NCBI GenBank assembly: GCA_017475805.1
Contig: JAFVEW010000249.1
Location: 1-43,660, forward strand
From: Synergistaceae bacterium
GTDB lineage: Bacteria; Synergistota; Synergistia; Synergistales; Aminobacteriaceae
Reading direction: 5' to 3'
Length of the DNA: 43,660 bases
The translations under genes and the position numbers were made by a program. Of the stretch, positions 1-6,192 are shown in pieces (position 1 is the first letter of the stretch; the number at the start of each line of letters is the position of its first letter). The notes beneath the pieces were generated by a model. The model was given only the letters and a program-made list of their open reading frames with translations, was not told where the DNA came from and made no database searches.

Positions 1-7
1 AAATAAC

Positions 8-499
8 TCAATTAAAATTGCCCATAGCTTGCGGCATTCCGCCCAATTTAGCTTCGGCAATTAAGCGTTTTACGTCATCAAGCGTAAATGTCGGTACAGC
101 GGCTTGCCTTTTCTCTTCGCGGGCTTCCCACCATTTATTGAAAAACGGAAGAAGCATAATTGCCCCGATTAACACAAGCAAATAATATAAAAATGTATTC
201 GTTGTTTCTACACGCTTTTCTAAGCCGTCAATGCGCCCTGATAATGTTGCAAAATTTCCGTCAACACGCTCGGACAGCACTGCGACAGATTGTGCTAAGT
301 TTTTTATTTCTTCTCCATGAGCTTTTAATTCTTCTCGTTGCGATTTTAATTCGGCCAAGATATTGTCAAGTTTCAAATTTACATTTCTCATTTCGACTTC
401 AAAGACGTCTTTGCGAACATAAATATCATCGCTTCCCGCTCCGTATGAACACGGACACAGGGATAAGACAAGGCATAACGATAAAATTATTTTTTTCAT
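8..499 (-). CDS. Exported coiled-coil membrane protein, function unknown
   Basis: A 163-residue protein, family not recognised. It starts with a Sec-type signal sequence (Lys-Lys then a Leu/Cys-rich hydrophobic core, about residues 1-20). A long charged heptad-like segment follows (about 28-100, rich in Leu, Glu and Lys, coiled coil predicted by eye). Then comes one membrane span (about 103-121) and a short soluble tail. The last gene of the leftward lysogeny block, lying behind a lipoprotein and an Ltp-like gene, so it is probably expressed in the lysogen. An envelope role such as exclusion or lysogenic conversion is an inference from position and topology only. Confidence 0.75.
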   Translation of the reverse strand: MKKIILSLCLVLSLCPCSYGAGSDDIYVRKDVFEVEMRNVNLKLDNILAELKSQREELKAHGEEIKNLAQSVAVLSERVDGNFATLSGRIDGLEKRVETTNTFLYYLLVLIGAIMLLPFFNKWWEAREEKRQAAVPTFTLDDVKRLIAEAKLGGMPQAMGNFN

Positions 500-621
500 T
501 TTTATTCCCTCATTTACGATCCGTGCTAACTATCTAAAATTTTTCTTCTCTTTCAAATTCTTTCCCGCATTTTTTGCAGAGTACCATTTTCGCTAAAATT
601 CCTCAATGAAATTTTTAGTTC

Positions 622-1053
622 TTACTTATTGAGAGTTTGCAAAAATAAATTATTCGAGATAACAAAGACATCGCCCGCTTTAATGCTGTACTTTTCTGCT
701 ATTTCTCGCGTGGCTTTTAGAACTTTGTTTTTTCGAACGCCCTCTTGATACATCGATTGTTCTAACGGGTCGCTGATATTTTTCCCGAAGTCGAGCGAAG
801 TTTTTGCAGCAATATCTTGTGCTTGTTTAAGTTCTGCGTCGATAGCTTTCTGCTGCGAATCGGTAAGGTTTTTAATTACATCAGGTGTCGTTTCAGCTTG
901 CCAAATTTCTTCAATTTCTTCATCAAGCAGAAATCCGTTAGCTTTTAATTTTGCGTCGGAATTACGAATTACTGTCTGCATATCACTCCCGTAAGCGATA
1001 CAGGCCGACAAAACGACTACAAAAGTCAAAAATAAAGCCATATTTTTTCTCAT
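622..1053 (-). CDS. Putative lipoprotein, function unknown
   Basis: A 143-residue protein with a signal peptide ending in a clean lipobox, L15-S16-A17-C18, so Cys18 is the predicted lipidated residue. The mature part is highly charged and helical with no recognised domain. It lies between a coiled-coil membrane protein and the Ltp-like protein in the same leftward group, separated by short gaps. An envelope-located, lysogen-expressed protein is likely; the specific role is unknown. The start is supported by the signal sequence beginning at once after the first Met. Confidence 0.75.
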   Translation of the reverse strand: MRKNMALFLTFVVVLSACIAYGSDMQTVIRNSDAKLKANGFLLDEEIEEIWQAETTPDVIKNLTDSQQKAIDAELKQAQDIAAKTSLDFGKNISDPLEQSMYQEGVRKNKVLKATREIAEKYSIKAGDVFVISNNLFLQTLNK

Positions 1054-1116
1054 AATTTTTAGCCTCCAAAAATATTTTTTACACTATTAATATTGTTACG
1101 CCCTCAATCCATCATT

Positions 1117-1581
1117 TTAATAACCAACTTGCTTAACGCCGTACTCAGCTTGTTTTTTCGTAAAGCCGTCCCCGTCCACTAATTGTTCAATAAGTCCTTT
1201 ACGTGAAAAGGAGCTTAACTCTAAATATTGTTTTGCACTCTTAGCGGCTTGTTCATTCCAATCAGCACCGCAATTTTTAACGGCATACTCAGCCTCCGCA
1301 TGGGTGAAGCCGTCCCCTTGTTCAAGCTGATTCATTAATCCCTTGTAAGAAAATCCTGATAATTCAAGATAATTTTTCGCTGCCGAAAGTGCGTTGGCTT
1401 CACCTTTTGTGAGATTTTTTAACGCTTCTTCAACAAGAGGTTGCGTATCCTTGATAATTTTTTCAGCGTCAATATTTTTCCCATCCGTGAAAAACATAAC
1501 GCCCAAACCGACAATTATCAAAATGACGATACAAGCCACTCCAAACTTTATGAGCTTCCATATGAACTTAAATAAAAACAT
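1117..1581 (-). CDS. Membrane-anchored Ltp-like protein (probable superinfection exclusion)
   Basis: A 154-residue protein. Residues 6-31 form a strong N-terminal membrane anchor. Two tandem repeats of about 43 residues follow (about 64-107 and 112-154), sharing the pattern AAK-x-YLELS-x-FS-x-KGL-x-x-QL, then DGFT-x-x-x-AEY-x-VK. This matches the helix-turn-helix repeat of the Ltp family (PF07553). In Streptococcus phage TP-J34, Ltp is a lipoprotein that blocks DNA entry of superinfecting phages. Here the anchor is a transmembrane helix rather than a lipobox. Position beside the repressor genes, in the lysogen-expressed strand, fits an exclusion role. Family call is firm; function is inferred from the family. 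Confidence 0.8.
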   Translation of the reverse strand: MFLFKFIWKLIKFGVACIVILIIVGLGVMFFTDGKNIDAEKIIKDTQPLVEEALKNLTKGEANALSAAKNYLELSGFSYKGLMNQLEQGDGFTHAEAEYAVKNCGADWNEQAAKSAKQYLELSSFSRKGLIEQLVDGDGFTKKQAEYGVKQVGY

Positions 1582-1629
1582 CCGAAATTCTCCTCCCTAA
1601 TTTGAAGTATTTTTTACAGATTGCCATGC

Positions 1630-2049
1630 TCAACTCATCGCCGCCAGATCACTATTAGTCACGGCAATTTCGCCGAGTTCGACGTTATTTAATTTTTTTT
1701 CAAGGATAGAATATCCTCGCTCAGTAGCAGGAATTTCAATTCTTGTGTTCCCTTGTTGAAGGACAATTAATTTTCCCATGTTCCCTGACGAAGAATTTTT
1801 TTTACGAACTCTCACTGTTTTTACGTTTGCCTCTAAATTATCAGGCAAATTTGCCGAGTTATCGTCAGTAAGCTGTCCTATAGATACTCCGAGAGCTTTA
1901 GCGATATTTCTCAACTCTCCTAATCGCGGTTCTTGCGTTCCTCCCTCCCATCGACGCATTGTATCTACGGACACACCGACCTCTTCAGCTAACTCAGCTT
2001 GCGAAAAATGCCCCTTTCTAAAAATTTTTATTCTTTCCCCAAACGTCAT
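1630..2049 (-). CDS. XRE-family repressor (second of two)
   Basis: A 139-residue protein with an N-terminal XRE helix-turn-helix (about residues 5-60; FSQAELAEEVGVSVDTMRRWE carries the recognition region). The C-terminal part is unlike S24/LexA peptidases: there is no Ser-Lys dyad context and it is too short. It follows the other repressor with a 2-base gap and is probably co-transcribed. It may bind the same divergent operator region. DNA-binding assignment is firm; whether it or its neighbour is the main lysogeny repressor cannot be told from sequence. Confidence 0.88.
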   Translation of the reverse strand: MTFGERIKIFRKGHFSQAELAEEVGVSVDTMRRWEGGTQEPRLGELRNIAKALGVSIGQLTDDNSANLPDNLEANVKTVRVRKKNSSSGNMGKLIVLQQGNTRIEIPATERGYSILEKKLNNVELGEIAVTNSDLAAMS

Positions 2050-2051
2050 AC

Positions 2052-2471
2052 TTACAACACCGCCACTCGCGCCACGCCTAAAGCCACATCTCTAAGAAAA
2101 TCATAGCTTGCCTTTATTGGAGGCATTTCTACTTTTTCTCCGTTTTTGAACGTATAAACTAACATTCCTTTATTTAATTTCTGTTGTTCTTTTACATAAG
2201 GAGATTCTTCGTTGGGCAAATCAACATCATTTCTAGAATCATTTTCAACTTTTAGTGGTGTCAGGTCGTCCGTTTCTCCTAAAATATATGCAACAGTTGT
2301 CCCTAATGTCTTGGCAAGAACTTTCAACTTATCAGCAGTTGGATAGCCCTTGTCATGTTCCCATTTAATGAGGGTATTTACATGAACATCGAGGAGGTCG
2401 GCCAACTCCTCCTGTGAAAATTTACCCTTTCTCAAGAGCTTGATTCTTTCTCCCATTGTCATTATACCCAC
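2052..2471 (-). CDS. XRE-family repressor (cI-like position)
   Basis: A 139-residue protein with an N-terminal XRE helix-turn-helix (about residues 5-62, key segment ELADLLDVHVNTLIKWEHD), followed by a linker and a short C-terminal domain without recognisable peptidase features. First gene leftward of the divergent control region, the usual place of a phage lysogeny repressor. Its HTH resembles that of the rightward XRE protein at 2639 (shared HVNTL-x-KWE), as expected for repressors that compete for the same operators. A slightly downstream Met (residue 5) is an alternative start. Confidence 0.88.
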   Translation of the reverse strand: MGIMTMGERIKLLRKGKFSQEELADLLDVHVNTLIKWEHDKGYPTADKLKVLAKTLGTTVAYILGETDDLTPLKVENDSRNDVDLPNEESPYVKEQQKLNKGMLVYTFKNGEKVEMPPIKASYDFLRDVALGVARVAVL

Positions 2472-2638
2472 CTCGATTTGTGTATTTTCATAAAAATTTT
2501 ACATTTTGCTTTAAGAAAAGACCATAGAAATAATTAGAGTTTTACCCACAATATTTTGTGATAAATGTTTGACATAAAAATATAGATAGAGTAAAATATT
2601 CCACAATAAAATAGAGATTAAGAAAGGGGGAGTGAAAA
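2472..2638. promoter_or_regulatory. Divergent lysogeny/early control region with operator
   Basis: This intergenic region separates leftward repressors from rightward early genes. It holds a 14-bp inverted repeat CACAATATTTTGTG (2547-2560, arms CACAA/TTGTG) just upstream of the rightward -35. A second half-site CCACAATA lies at 2601-2608, over the likely transcription start. Both are natural operator candidates for the XRE proteins. No convincing leftward -35/-10 pair could be picked. Confidence 0.65.
2569..2597 (+). promoter_or_regulatory. Early rightward promoter
   Basis: TTGACA (2569-2574), a 17-bp spacer and TAAAAT (2592-2597) form an almost ideal sigma70-type promoter, 41 bases before the Cro-like gene at 2639, which has an AAAGGGGG Shine-Dalgarno. 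The operator palindrome at 2547-2560 sits immediately upstream of the -35. Confidence 0.8.
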
Positions 2639-3097
2639 ATGTTCATTCGAGAATGTAGAAAAAAGGCTGGATTTACACAAGAACAACTGGCTGAAATGGT
2701 CGGAGTTCATGTTAATACTTTAGCTAAGTGGGAGAACGGCAGTTATTCTCCAAGAGTTAGTGAACTTCAAAAAATCTGCACTGTTCTCGGTTGCACAGAA
2801 GCTGAACTCCTCAACGGCACGATTAAACAGGAATTTGAAGTAAAAATTTTAATGGGGGTGAAAAGTTTGTCAAACGTAGCAGGACTTGAAATTAAAGATG
2901 ATTCTTTCTTTTATGGCGTTGATGACGAAAAACCGCAAATTCACATAGGCGGCAAAATCAATATTGGGACACAGCAGGAGCGCGACGAGGCTTTGAAAAA
3001 AATCATTGCGAATTTTCACAAGGCTTGCTGGATGTTCGATCACAAGAGCGAAGCAGAGGCTCAAATTCCCGACTGTGGCGCAATTCAGCCAGCTTAA
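2639..3097 (+). CDS. XRE-family regulator, Cro-like position
   Basis: A 152-residue protein. Residues about 1-60 form an XRE helix-turn-helix (EQLAEMVGVHVNTLAKWENG), similar to that of the first leftward repressor. The C-terminal 90 residues are unrelated to the repressors and not recognised. It is the first rightward gene, directly behind a strong promoter and flanked by the operator, so a Cro-type early regulator is the simplest reading. It is longer than classical Cro proteins (60-80 residues), so it could have a second function. Confidence 0.85.
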   Translation: MFIRECRKKAGFTQEQLAEMVGVHVNTLAKWENGSYSPRVSELQKICTVLGCTEAELLNGTIKQEFEVKILMGVKSLSNVAGLEIKDDSFFYGVDDEKPQIHIGGKINIGTQQERDEALKKIIANFHKACWMFDHKSEAEAQIPDCGAIQPA

Positions 3098-3109
3098 GGA
3101 GGCGCGAAA

Positions 3110-3307
3110 ATGACACGTTATTCAGACATAAAAGAAATTAAAGTCATAAGCGACCCCGACGAAGTCAACAGCCTGCTTAAAAAATGGTGGGAGCTTCTTG
3201 AAATTTATAAAAACGAAGATTACGGGATTATGTTCGTTCTTGGTCGAAATTTCTGTAAGTCAATCGGCGAATTCAATGGTGACTATATGTATGAAAGGAG
3301 GTTGTGA
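3110..3307 (+). CDS. Small hypothetical early protein
   Basis: A 65-residue, charged soluble protein with no recognised domain. It has a good ribosome site (AAGGAGG ahead of the ATG) and sits 12 bases after the Cro-like gene and 3 bases before the AlpA-like gene, so it is part of the first early operon. Function unknown. Confidence 0.65.
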   Translation: MTRYSDIKEIKVISDPDEVNSLLKKWWELLEIYKNEDYGIMFVLGRNFCKSIGEFNGDYMYERRL

Positions 3308-3310
3308 AGC

Positions 3311-3703
3311 ATGACGCCAAACAAGACGGCTTTATTGACGCGAATTAACTCACTCAGAAAAGAGCTTGACGAACTTGCCGATTTAGTAATTTTGCTCGAA
3401 GAAACTCAGCCAGTAGCTTTGCCACCTAATGTCGTAGAGCAAGACAAATTTTTGACCGTTAAACAAGTTTGCGAGCTACTTCAAATTTCGGACAGTACTT
3501 TCTACGAGCATCTTCGATCGGGGTTGTTGCCTCCTGGAATTTCGTTTGGCGCACGCTCTAAACGCTGGCGAATGTCTGACATCAGAGCTTGGCAGGAAGG
3601 AAGAAACAACACAGCTTCCGTGAAAGTCATTGTTTCAGAAGGCGTCAAAAAGCGTCGAGGCAGGCCGTTAAAAGTTCGCAGAGAGGAGGAGTTTTATGCC
3701 TAA
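3311..3703 (+). CDS. AlpA/excisionase-type HTH protein
   Basis: A 130-residue protein. Residues about 50-97 form a MerR/AlpA-like helix-turn-helix of the HTH_17 type: FLTVKQVCELLQISDSTFYE, then a GLLPP wing and the RSKRWRMSDIRAW ending typical of this family. A basic C-terminal tail (KKRRGRP, AT-hook-like) could add DNA contact. AlpA-type proteins act as excisionases or transcription activators. Early position suits either, but no integrase lies next to it here. Domain firm, role open. Confidence 0.82.
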   Translation: MTPNKTALLTRINSLRKELDELADLVILLEETQPVALPPNVVEQDKFLTVKQVCELLQISDSTFYEHLRSGLLPPGISFGARSKRWRMSDIRAWQEGRNNTASVKVIVSEGVKKRRGRPLKVRREEEFYA

Positions 3704-3932
3704 AGCAAGAGTTTTAACTCATGAAGAACGGCTCGCAATGACTAAAGGACACTCAAGCCTTTTGCAAGAAATTCGAGAAAGTAAAGATTTACCGCCCGCT
3801 TATCCCGGAGCTGAAGAAATTAACGAAAAAAATTTTAATGACGCTAATCACTGTCCGGTTTGCGGCGGCGAATTAATACGTTTTGAAGGCTGCTATCGCT
3901 GCAAAAAATGCAGTTGGAGCAAATGCGGCTAA
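3696..3932 (+). CDS. Small protein with C-terminal zinc ribbon
   Basis: A 78-residue protein starting inside the end of the AlpA-like gene (8-base overlap) behind AGAGGAGGAG. The C-terminal half has a zinc-ribbon motif, CPVCGG...CYRCKKCSWSKCG, with at least four well-spaced cysteines (CxxC and CxxC). The N-terminal half is charged and unrecognised. It could bind nucleic acid or another protein; no closer assignment is possible. Confidence 0.75.
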   Translation: MPKARVLTHEERLAMTKGHSSLLQEIRESKDLPPAYPGAEEINEKNFNDANHCPVCGGELIRFEGCYRCKKCSWSKCG

Positions 3933-3991
3933 GAATTTTTGACTTTCAAAACGTGCGAACCGTTGCAGTGATTGAAATGAAATCACGTTTT

Positions 3992-4015
3992 TGTAGTAAT
4001 AAATGTAGTAATAAA
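3992..4015. repeat. Tandem 12-bp repeat, two copies, operator candidate
   Basis: TGTAGTAATAAA occurs twice head to tail (3992-4003, 4004-4015) in the noncoding stretch 3933-4100. The core TGTAGT recurs in the control region at 4839-4857, and cGTAGTAAT at 4875-4882. The shared core suggests binding sites for one of the nearby RHH proteins. Part of an 8-bp inverted repeat (AAAACGTG 3948-3955, CACGTTTT 3984-3991) lies next to it. Confidence 0.5.
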
Positions 4016-4047
4016 AAAATCCTTTCCTCGATATTAAATCAGGAAAG
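4013..4047 (-). terminator. Leftward rho-independent terminator
   Basis: Read on the minus strand: CTTTCCT (4047-4041), a 12-base loop and AGGAAAG (4028-4022), followed after two bases by seven T (4019-4013). No leftward gene lies directly to the right, so it probably ends the leftward transcript from the minus-strand RHH gene at 4635-4799. That transcript would be antisense to the genes at 4101-4672. Confidence 0.6.
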
Positions 4048-4100
4048 AAATTCTCGAAAATTTAATTTTATATTTTAGCAGAAAAATTAAAAGGAGAAAG

Positions 4101-4286
4101 ATGAAAAATAAAATATTTGACGAAATATACGGCCGACTAATTCTAACAACTGAAACTCTCAGAGCAATGGAATTTTTTATGCTCGGTCAGGGACACAGCG
4201 AAATTGTCGCAAGAATTGACAGGATCGTTTCATCGAACGACGAATTTTTAGACTGCGTCGAGAAAGAATTAAATCAGGAGAATTAA
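4101..4286 (+). CDS. Small hypothetical early protein
   Basis: A 61-residue, mostly helical and acidic protein without a recognised domain. AAAAGGAGAAAG precedes the ATG with good spacing. It begins a second early cluster after a 168-base noncoding stretch and is followed after 3 bases by the next gene. Function unknown. Confidence 0.65.
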   Translation: MKNKIFDEIYGRLILTTETLRAMEFFMLGQGHSEIVARIDRIVSSNDEFLDCVEKELNQEN

Positions 4287-4289
4287 ATC

Positions 4290-4499
4290 ATGGCTTTTAT
4301 AAAAATCAGTTTTGCTACGAACGAAGGGAATTTTAAGCAGCCAACAGGAAGCTACGACGTAATAATCCACGCCGGACTTGACGAAGCTCCTGAAACCGTC
4401 TTAACGGAGGCTATTGAACGCGCTCAAGTCGCACTCCAAAGCATTCCAGACGGGCGGCATTATCCAAAGTACAGAATGGCGGACACAAGAGAAAATTAA
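4290..4499 (+). CDS. Small hypothetical early protein
   Basis: A 69-residue protein, not recognised. Mixed strand/helix pattern by eye, with a Ser-Tyr-Asp strand region followed by an Ala/Glu-rich helix. It follows the previous gene by 3 bases with an AGGAG site inside that gene's end, so the pair are probably translated together. Function unknown. Confidence 0.65.
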   Translation: MAFIKISFATNEGNFKQPTGSYDVIIHAGLDEAPETVLTEAIERAQVALQSIPDGRHYPKYRMADTREN

Positions 4500-4522
4500 T
4501 TTTCACTGGAGGTCAAAACGTT

Positions 4523-4672
4523 ATGAATGAAACGAAAGTCATCAACGTACGCTTAACAATAGACGAAATAGAAAAAATTGACGAGCTTGCAAAAGCTGAC
4601 GAAAGAAGCAGAGCTTACATGATCAGAAAACTTATCAGGCAAGCTCTGGGTGAATTTCAACGTAGCGACTGA
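4523..4672 (+). CDS. Ribbon-helix-helix protein (pair 1, plus strand)
   Basis: A 49-residue Arc/CopG-type protein. The N-terminal strand (KVINVRLTIDEIEKIDELAK) is followed by the second helix with the RSRAYMIRKLIRQAL pattern of RHH dimers. A GGAGGT site lies 9 bases before the ATG. Its 3' end overlaps by 38 bp the oppositely oriented RHH gene at 4635-4799. RHH proteins bind DNA as dimers through the paired strand, usually as repressors. It is very short but complete for this fold. Confidence 0.8.
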   Translation: MNETKVINVRLTIDEIEKIDELAKADERSRAYMIRKLIRQALGEFQRSD

Positions 4673-4799
4673 CAGCATCTCGGAGGAGACGCTGAATAAC
4701 GTTGCTAATGGAACGGTCATCGGCGGCGGCAATCGCACGGATTTTTTCATCAAGACCATCGTCGAGCCGTACATTACGAATTATATTTTTAGTGTTCAT
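4635..4799 (-). CDS. Ribbon-helix-helix protein (pair 1, minus strand)
   Basis: A 54-residue protein read on the minus strand, start ATG at 4799, behind GGAGGTGG with good spacing. It begins MNTKNIIRNVRLDDGLDEKI, a classic RHH strand and first helix, then AAADDRSISNVIQRLLRDAV, the RHH second helix. The 3' end overlaps the plus-strand RHH gene at 4523-4672 by 38 bp, so each coding end is antisense to the other. It is divergent from the gene at 4916, with operator-like repeats between them. Probable DNA-binding repressor. Confidence 0.82.
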   Translation of the reverse strand: MNTKNIIRNVRLDDGLDEKIRAIAAADDRSISNVIQRLLRDAVSRYVEIHPELA

Positions 4800-4838
4800 A
4801 AAAACCACCTCCGAAATTTTGATAATTATACGCTCTTT

Positions 4839-4857
4839 TTTGTAGTTATTTGTAGTT
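4839..4857. repeat. Two TTTGTAGTT sites one helical turn apart (RHH operator candidate)
   Basis: TTTGTAGTT occurs at 4839-4847 and again at 4849-4857, a 10-bp period. The second copy runs into the -35 of the rightward promoter, and the pair also lies in the upstream region of the leftward RHH gene. Adjacent half-sites on the same face of the helix fit cooperative RHH dimer binding. Assignment to a protein is inference. Confidence 0.55.
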
Positions 4858-4884
4858 GCATTTTAATAATTATCGTAGTAATAT
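4856..4884 (+). promoter_or_regulatory. Promoter for the gene at 4916
   Basis: TTGCAT (4856-4861), 17 bp, TAATAT (4879-4884). The 14 bases TAGTTGCATTTTAA around the -35 (4853-4866) are repeated exactly at 6319-6332, in front of the paralogous gene at 6401. On the opposite strand TATAAT (within 4821-4830) could serve the leftward RHH gene. Confidence 0.7.
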
Positions 4885-4915
4885 CTACCACAAATAAATA
4901 CAAGGAGAATGAAAA

Positions 4916-5152
4916 ATGTTAATCAAGATTTTGTTGAACGAAAAGCCGCGAACTGAAAACAGAGTGCGTTATCCGGAAGTTTTAGCGATTGTTCGGGAAT
5001 GTTTTTACGAGATCGAACTGGCTCAAAAAATGGGCTACTCGTGGAAGCAGATAGCGCAGGCGATGCGGAAAATTTATCCCGAAGTCGAAAAGTACGGCAG
5101 CTGGTGGGTCAAAAGATATTACGGAAGAATTAAAAAGGAGAATGAAGAATGA
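4916..5152 (+). CDS. Small HTH-like protein, paralogue of 6401-6643
   Basis: A 78-residue basic protein. The central part RYPEVLAIVRECFYEIELAQ leads into MGYSWKQIAQAM, which reads as a helix-turn-helix, then WWVKRYYGRIKKE. The protein at 6401 has the same layout (KEKPR, RYPEILAIVR, MGYSWRQISKAM, KRYYERIKKE), so the two are duplicates. Both are preceded by the same promoter segment and by a convergent RHH pair. DNA binding is likely but not certain; family not recognised. Confidence 0.75.
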   Translation: MLIKILLNEKPRTENRVRYPEVLAIVRECFYEIELAQKMGYSWKQIAQAMRKIYPEVEKYGSWWVKRYYGRIKKENEE

Positions 5153-5484
5153 GAGAGAAATTAAAGCCCTGCCCGTTTTGCGGAGGCAGCAACGTTCAAG
5201 TTATCGAATATAAAGCAGGTTATGGGACTGTAGGCTGCGGCGACTGCTGTTTTGAGTTTCCTGATATGGATTACATGGACACAACAGAAAATGCGATTAC
5301 TAAATGGAACAATAGAGCTAATGAGGGATTATTACGCAAACTTCTTCAAGCTATGTGTGCTATTCGTGATGAAAAAATAGCTCGCAGAAAAGAAGACAAT
5401 TCTCCGGCTTTCGTGATGGTTTTAATGCGTGAAGATGAGATTTATCAACAAGCTAAGGCTTTTCTACAGCAGGAGGCAAAGTAA
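5149..5484 (+). CDS. Lar-like zinc-ribbon protein
   Basis: A 111-residue protein starting with an ATGA overlap. The N-terminus LKPCPFCGGSNV, then GCGDCC and AITKWNNRA, is the Lar-type restriction-alleviation zinc ribbon (two CxxC pairs and the terminal W-N-x-R). In the Rac prophage, Lar modulates type I restriction; most phage homologues are untested. Here about 45 extra residues follow the ribbon. One of three Lar-like proteins in the window, with 12217 and 12396. Confidence 0.78.
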   Translation: MREKLKPCPFCGGSNVQVIEYKAGYGTVGCGDCCFEFPDMDYMDTTENAITKWNNRANEGLLRKLLQAMCAIRDEKIARRKEDNSPAFVMVLMREDEIYQQAKAFLQQEAK

Positions 5485-5487
5485 ACG

Positions 5488-5661
5488 ATGAACATTTTAA
5501 GAAATTTTTTGCGGAGAAGTTTTCAGAATACGCGCAAATTTCGCAGGCTTGACCTTCGTGAACACATAGCAAAAATCCACGAATTTGACTGCAAACCTTA
5601 TACGTTCGACGAAGTAGAAATTATTGATGTCCGCAAGCCGTCGTTTGCGTTGGGAGCGTAG
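5488..5661 (+). CDS. Small hypothetical protein
   Basis: A 57-residue protein: basic N-terminus (MNILRNFLRRSFQNTRKFRR), acidic C-terminal half. AGCAGGAGG precedes the ATG and the gene lies 3 bases after the Lar-like gene; the next RHH gene starts 12 bases later behind GGAGGG. Not recognised. The spacing and ribosome site are the main support. Confidence 0.5.
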   Translation: MNILRNFLRRSFQNTRKFRRLDLREHIAKIHEFDCKPYTFDEVEIIDVRKPSFALGA

Positions 5662-5673
5662 GAGGGATAAATC

Positions 5674-5865
5674 ATGAGTAATCAATACGTTATAAAACAG
5701 ACTTATCTAAGAATGCCGGAAGAACTTCATAAAAGACTCCGGCATGAGGCGGCAGAAGATGACGTTTCACTAAATCAGTGCATTCTCAATCTTCTTTCGG
5801 AGGCGTTGGAAGCTCGCCATGCTTCTGTTCCCAGTTTTGAACAAACTCCTCCGCAAGAGAAATAA
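5674..5865 (+). CDS. Ribbon-helix-helix protein (pair 2, plus strand)
   Basis: A 63-residue protein of the Arc/HicB-antitoxin-like RHH type: strand KQTYLRMPEELHKRLRHEAA, then DDVSLNQCILNLLSEALEAR, the standard strand-helix-helix order. AGGAGGG lies before the ATG. The last 80 bp overlap the oppositely oriented RHH gene at 5786-5956. Closest in the window to the protein at 6004 (same SLNQ helix start and a shared C-terminal SVP). Confidence 0.82.
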   Translation: MSNQYVIKQTYLRMPEELHKRLRHEAAEDDVSLNQCILNLLSEALEARHASVPSFEQTPPQEK

Positions 5866-5956
5866 AAGTCGTGTTTAGCGATTCGTTTTTAAGAGCAGCA
5901 ATCACTCGTAACTTAGTGTGAAGCTCATCAGGCAATCGAACGTAAAGAGCGGTCAT
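5786..5956 (-). CDS. Ribbon-helix-helix protein (pair 2, minus strand)
   Basis: A 56-residue protein, start ATG at 5956 on the minus strand behind AAAGGAG. RHH pattern: TALYVRLPDELHTKLRVIAA, then ALKNESLNTTFISLAEEF, then a tail with WEQKHGELPTPPKED. The same tail type (WEQKYGPLPLPPEE) is found in the minus-strand gene at 6110-6295, so these are paralogues. Its 3' 80 bp lie antisense within the plus-strand RHH gene. Only 47 bases separate its start from the next plus-strand RHH start, so any shared control must be compact. Confidence 0.8.
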   Translation of the reverse strand: MTALYVRLPDELHTKLRVIAALKNESLNTTFISLAEEFVQNWEQKHGELPTPPKED

Positions 5957-6003
5957 GAAAAACTCCTTTCTTAAAAAAATAAATTTTATGGAGGTTAAAA
6001 ATT

Positions 6004-6192
6004 ATGAGTAAAAAAACAATAACGCAATTTTCAATAAGACTTCCTATTGAACTTTACAGGGAGTTGCGATTTATAGCAGCGGATCAAGATAAATCTTTGA
6101 ACCAAATAATTATCGAAGCTCTTCAGGAGGTAACGGCAAAGGCCCGTATTTCTGTTCCCACTGGGCTATTGAAACATCAAGAGCTTCATTGA
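6004..6192 (+). CDS. Ribbon-helix-helix protein (pair 3, plus strand)
   Basis: A 62-residue Arc-type protein: QFSIRLPIELYRELRFIAA followed by DKSLNQIIIEALQEV, the RHH strand and two helices. GGAGG lies 10 bases before the ATG. The last 83 bp overlap the minus-strand RHH gene at 6110-6295. Paralogue of the protein at 5674. Confidence 0.83.
   Translation: MSKKTITQFSIRLPIELYRELRFIAADQDKSLNQIIIEALQEVTAKARISVPTGLLKHQELH

Noticed and set aside
3948..3991. AAAACGTG...CACGTTTT inverted repeat after the zinc-ribbon gene
   Set aside because: AT-rich arms and long loop without a proper T-run; too weak for a separate terminator call, mentioned with the nearby repeat.
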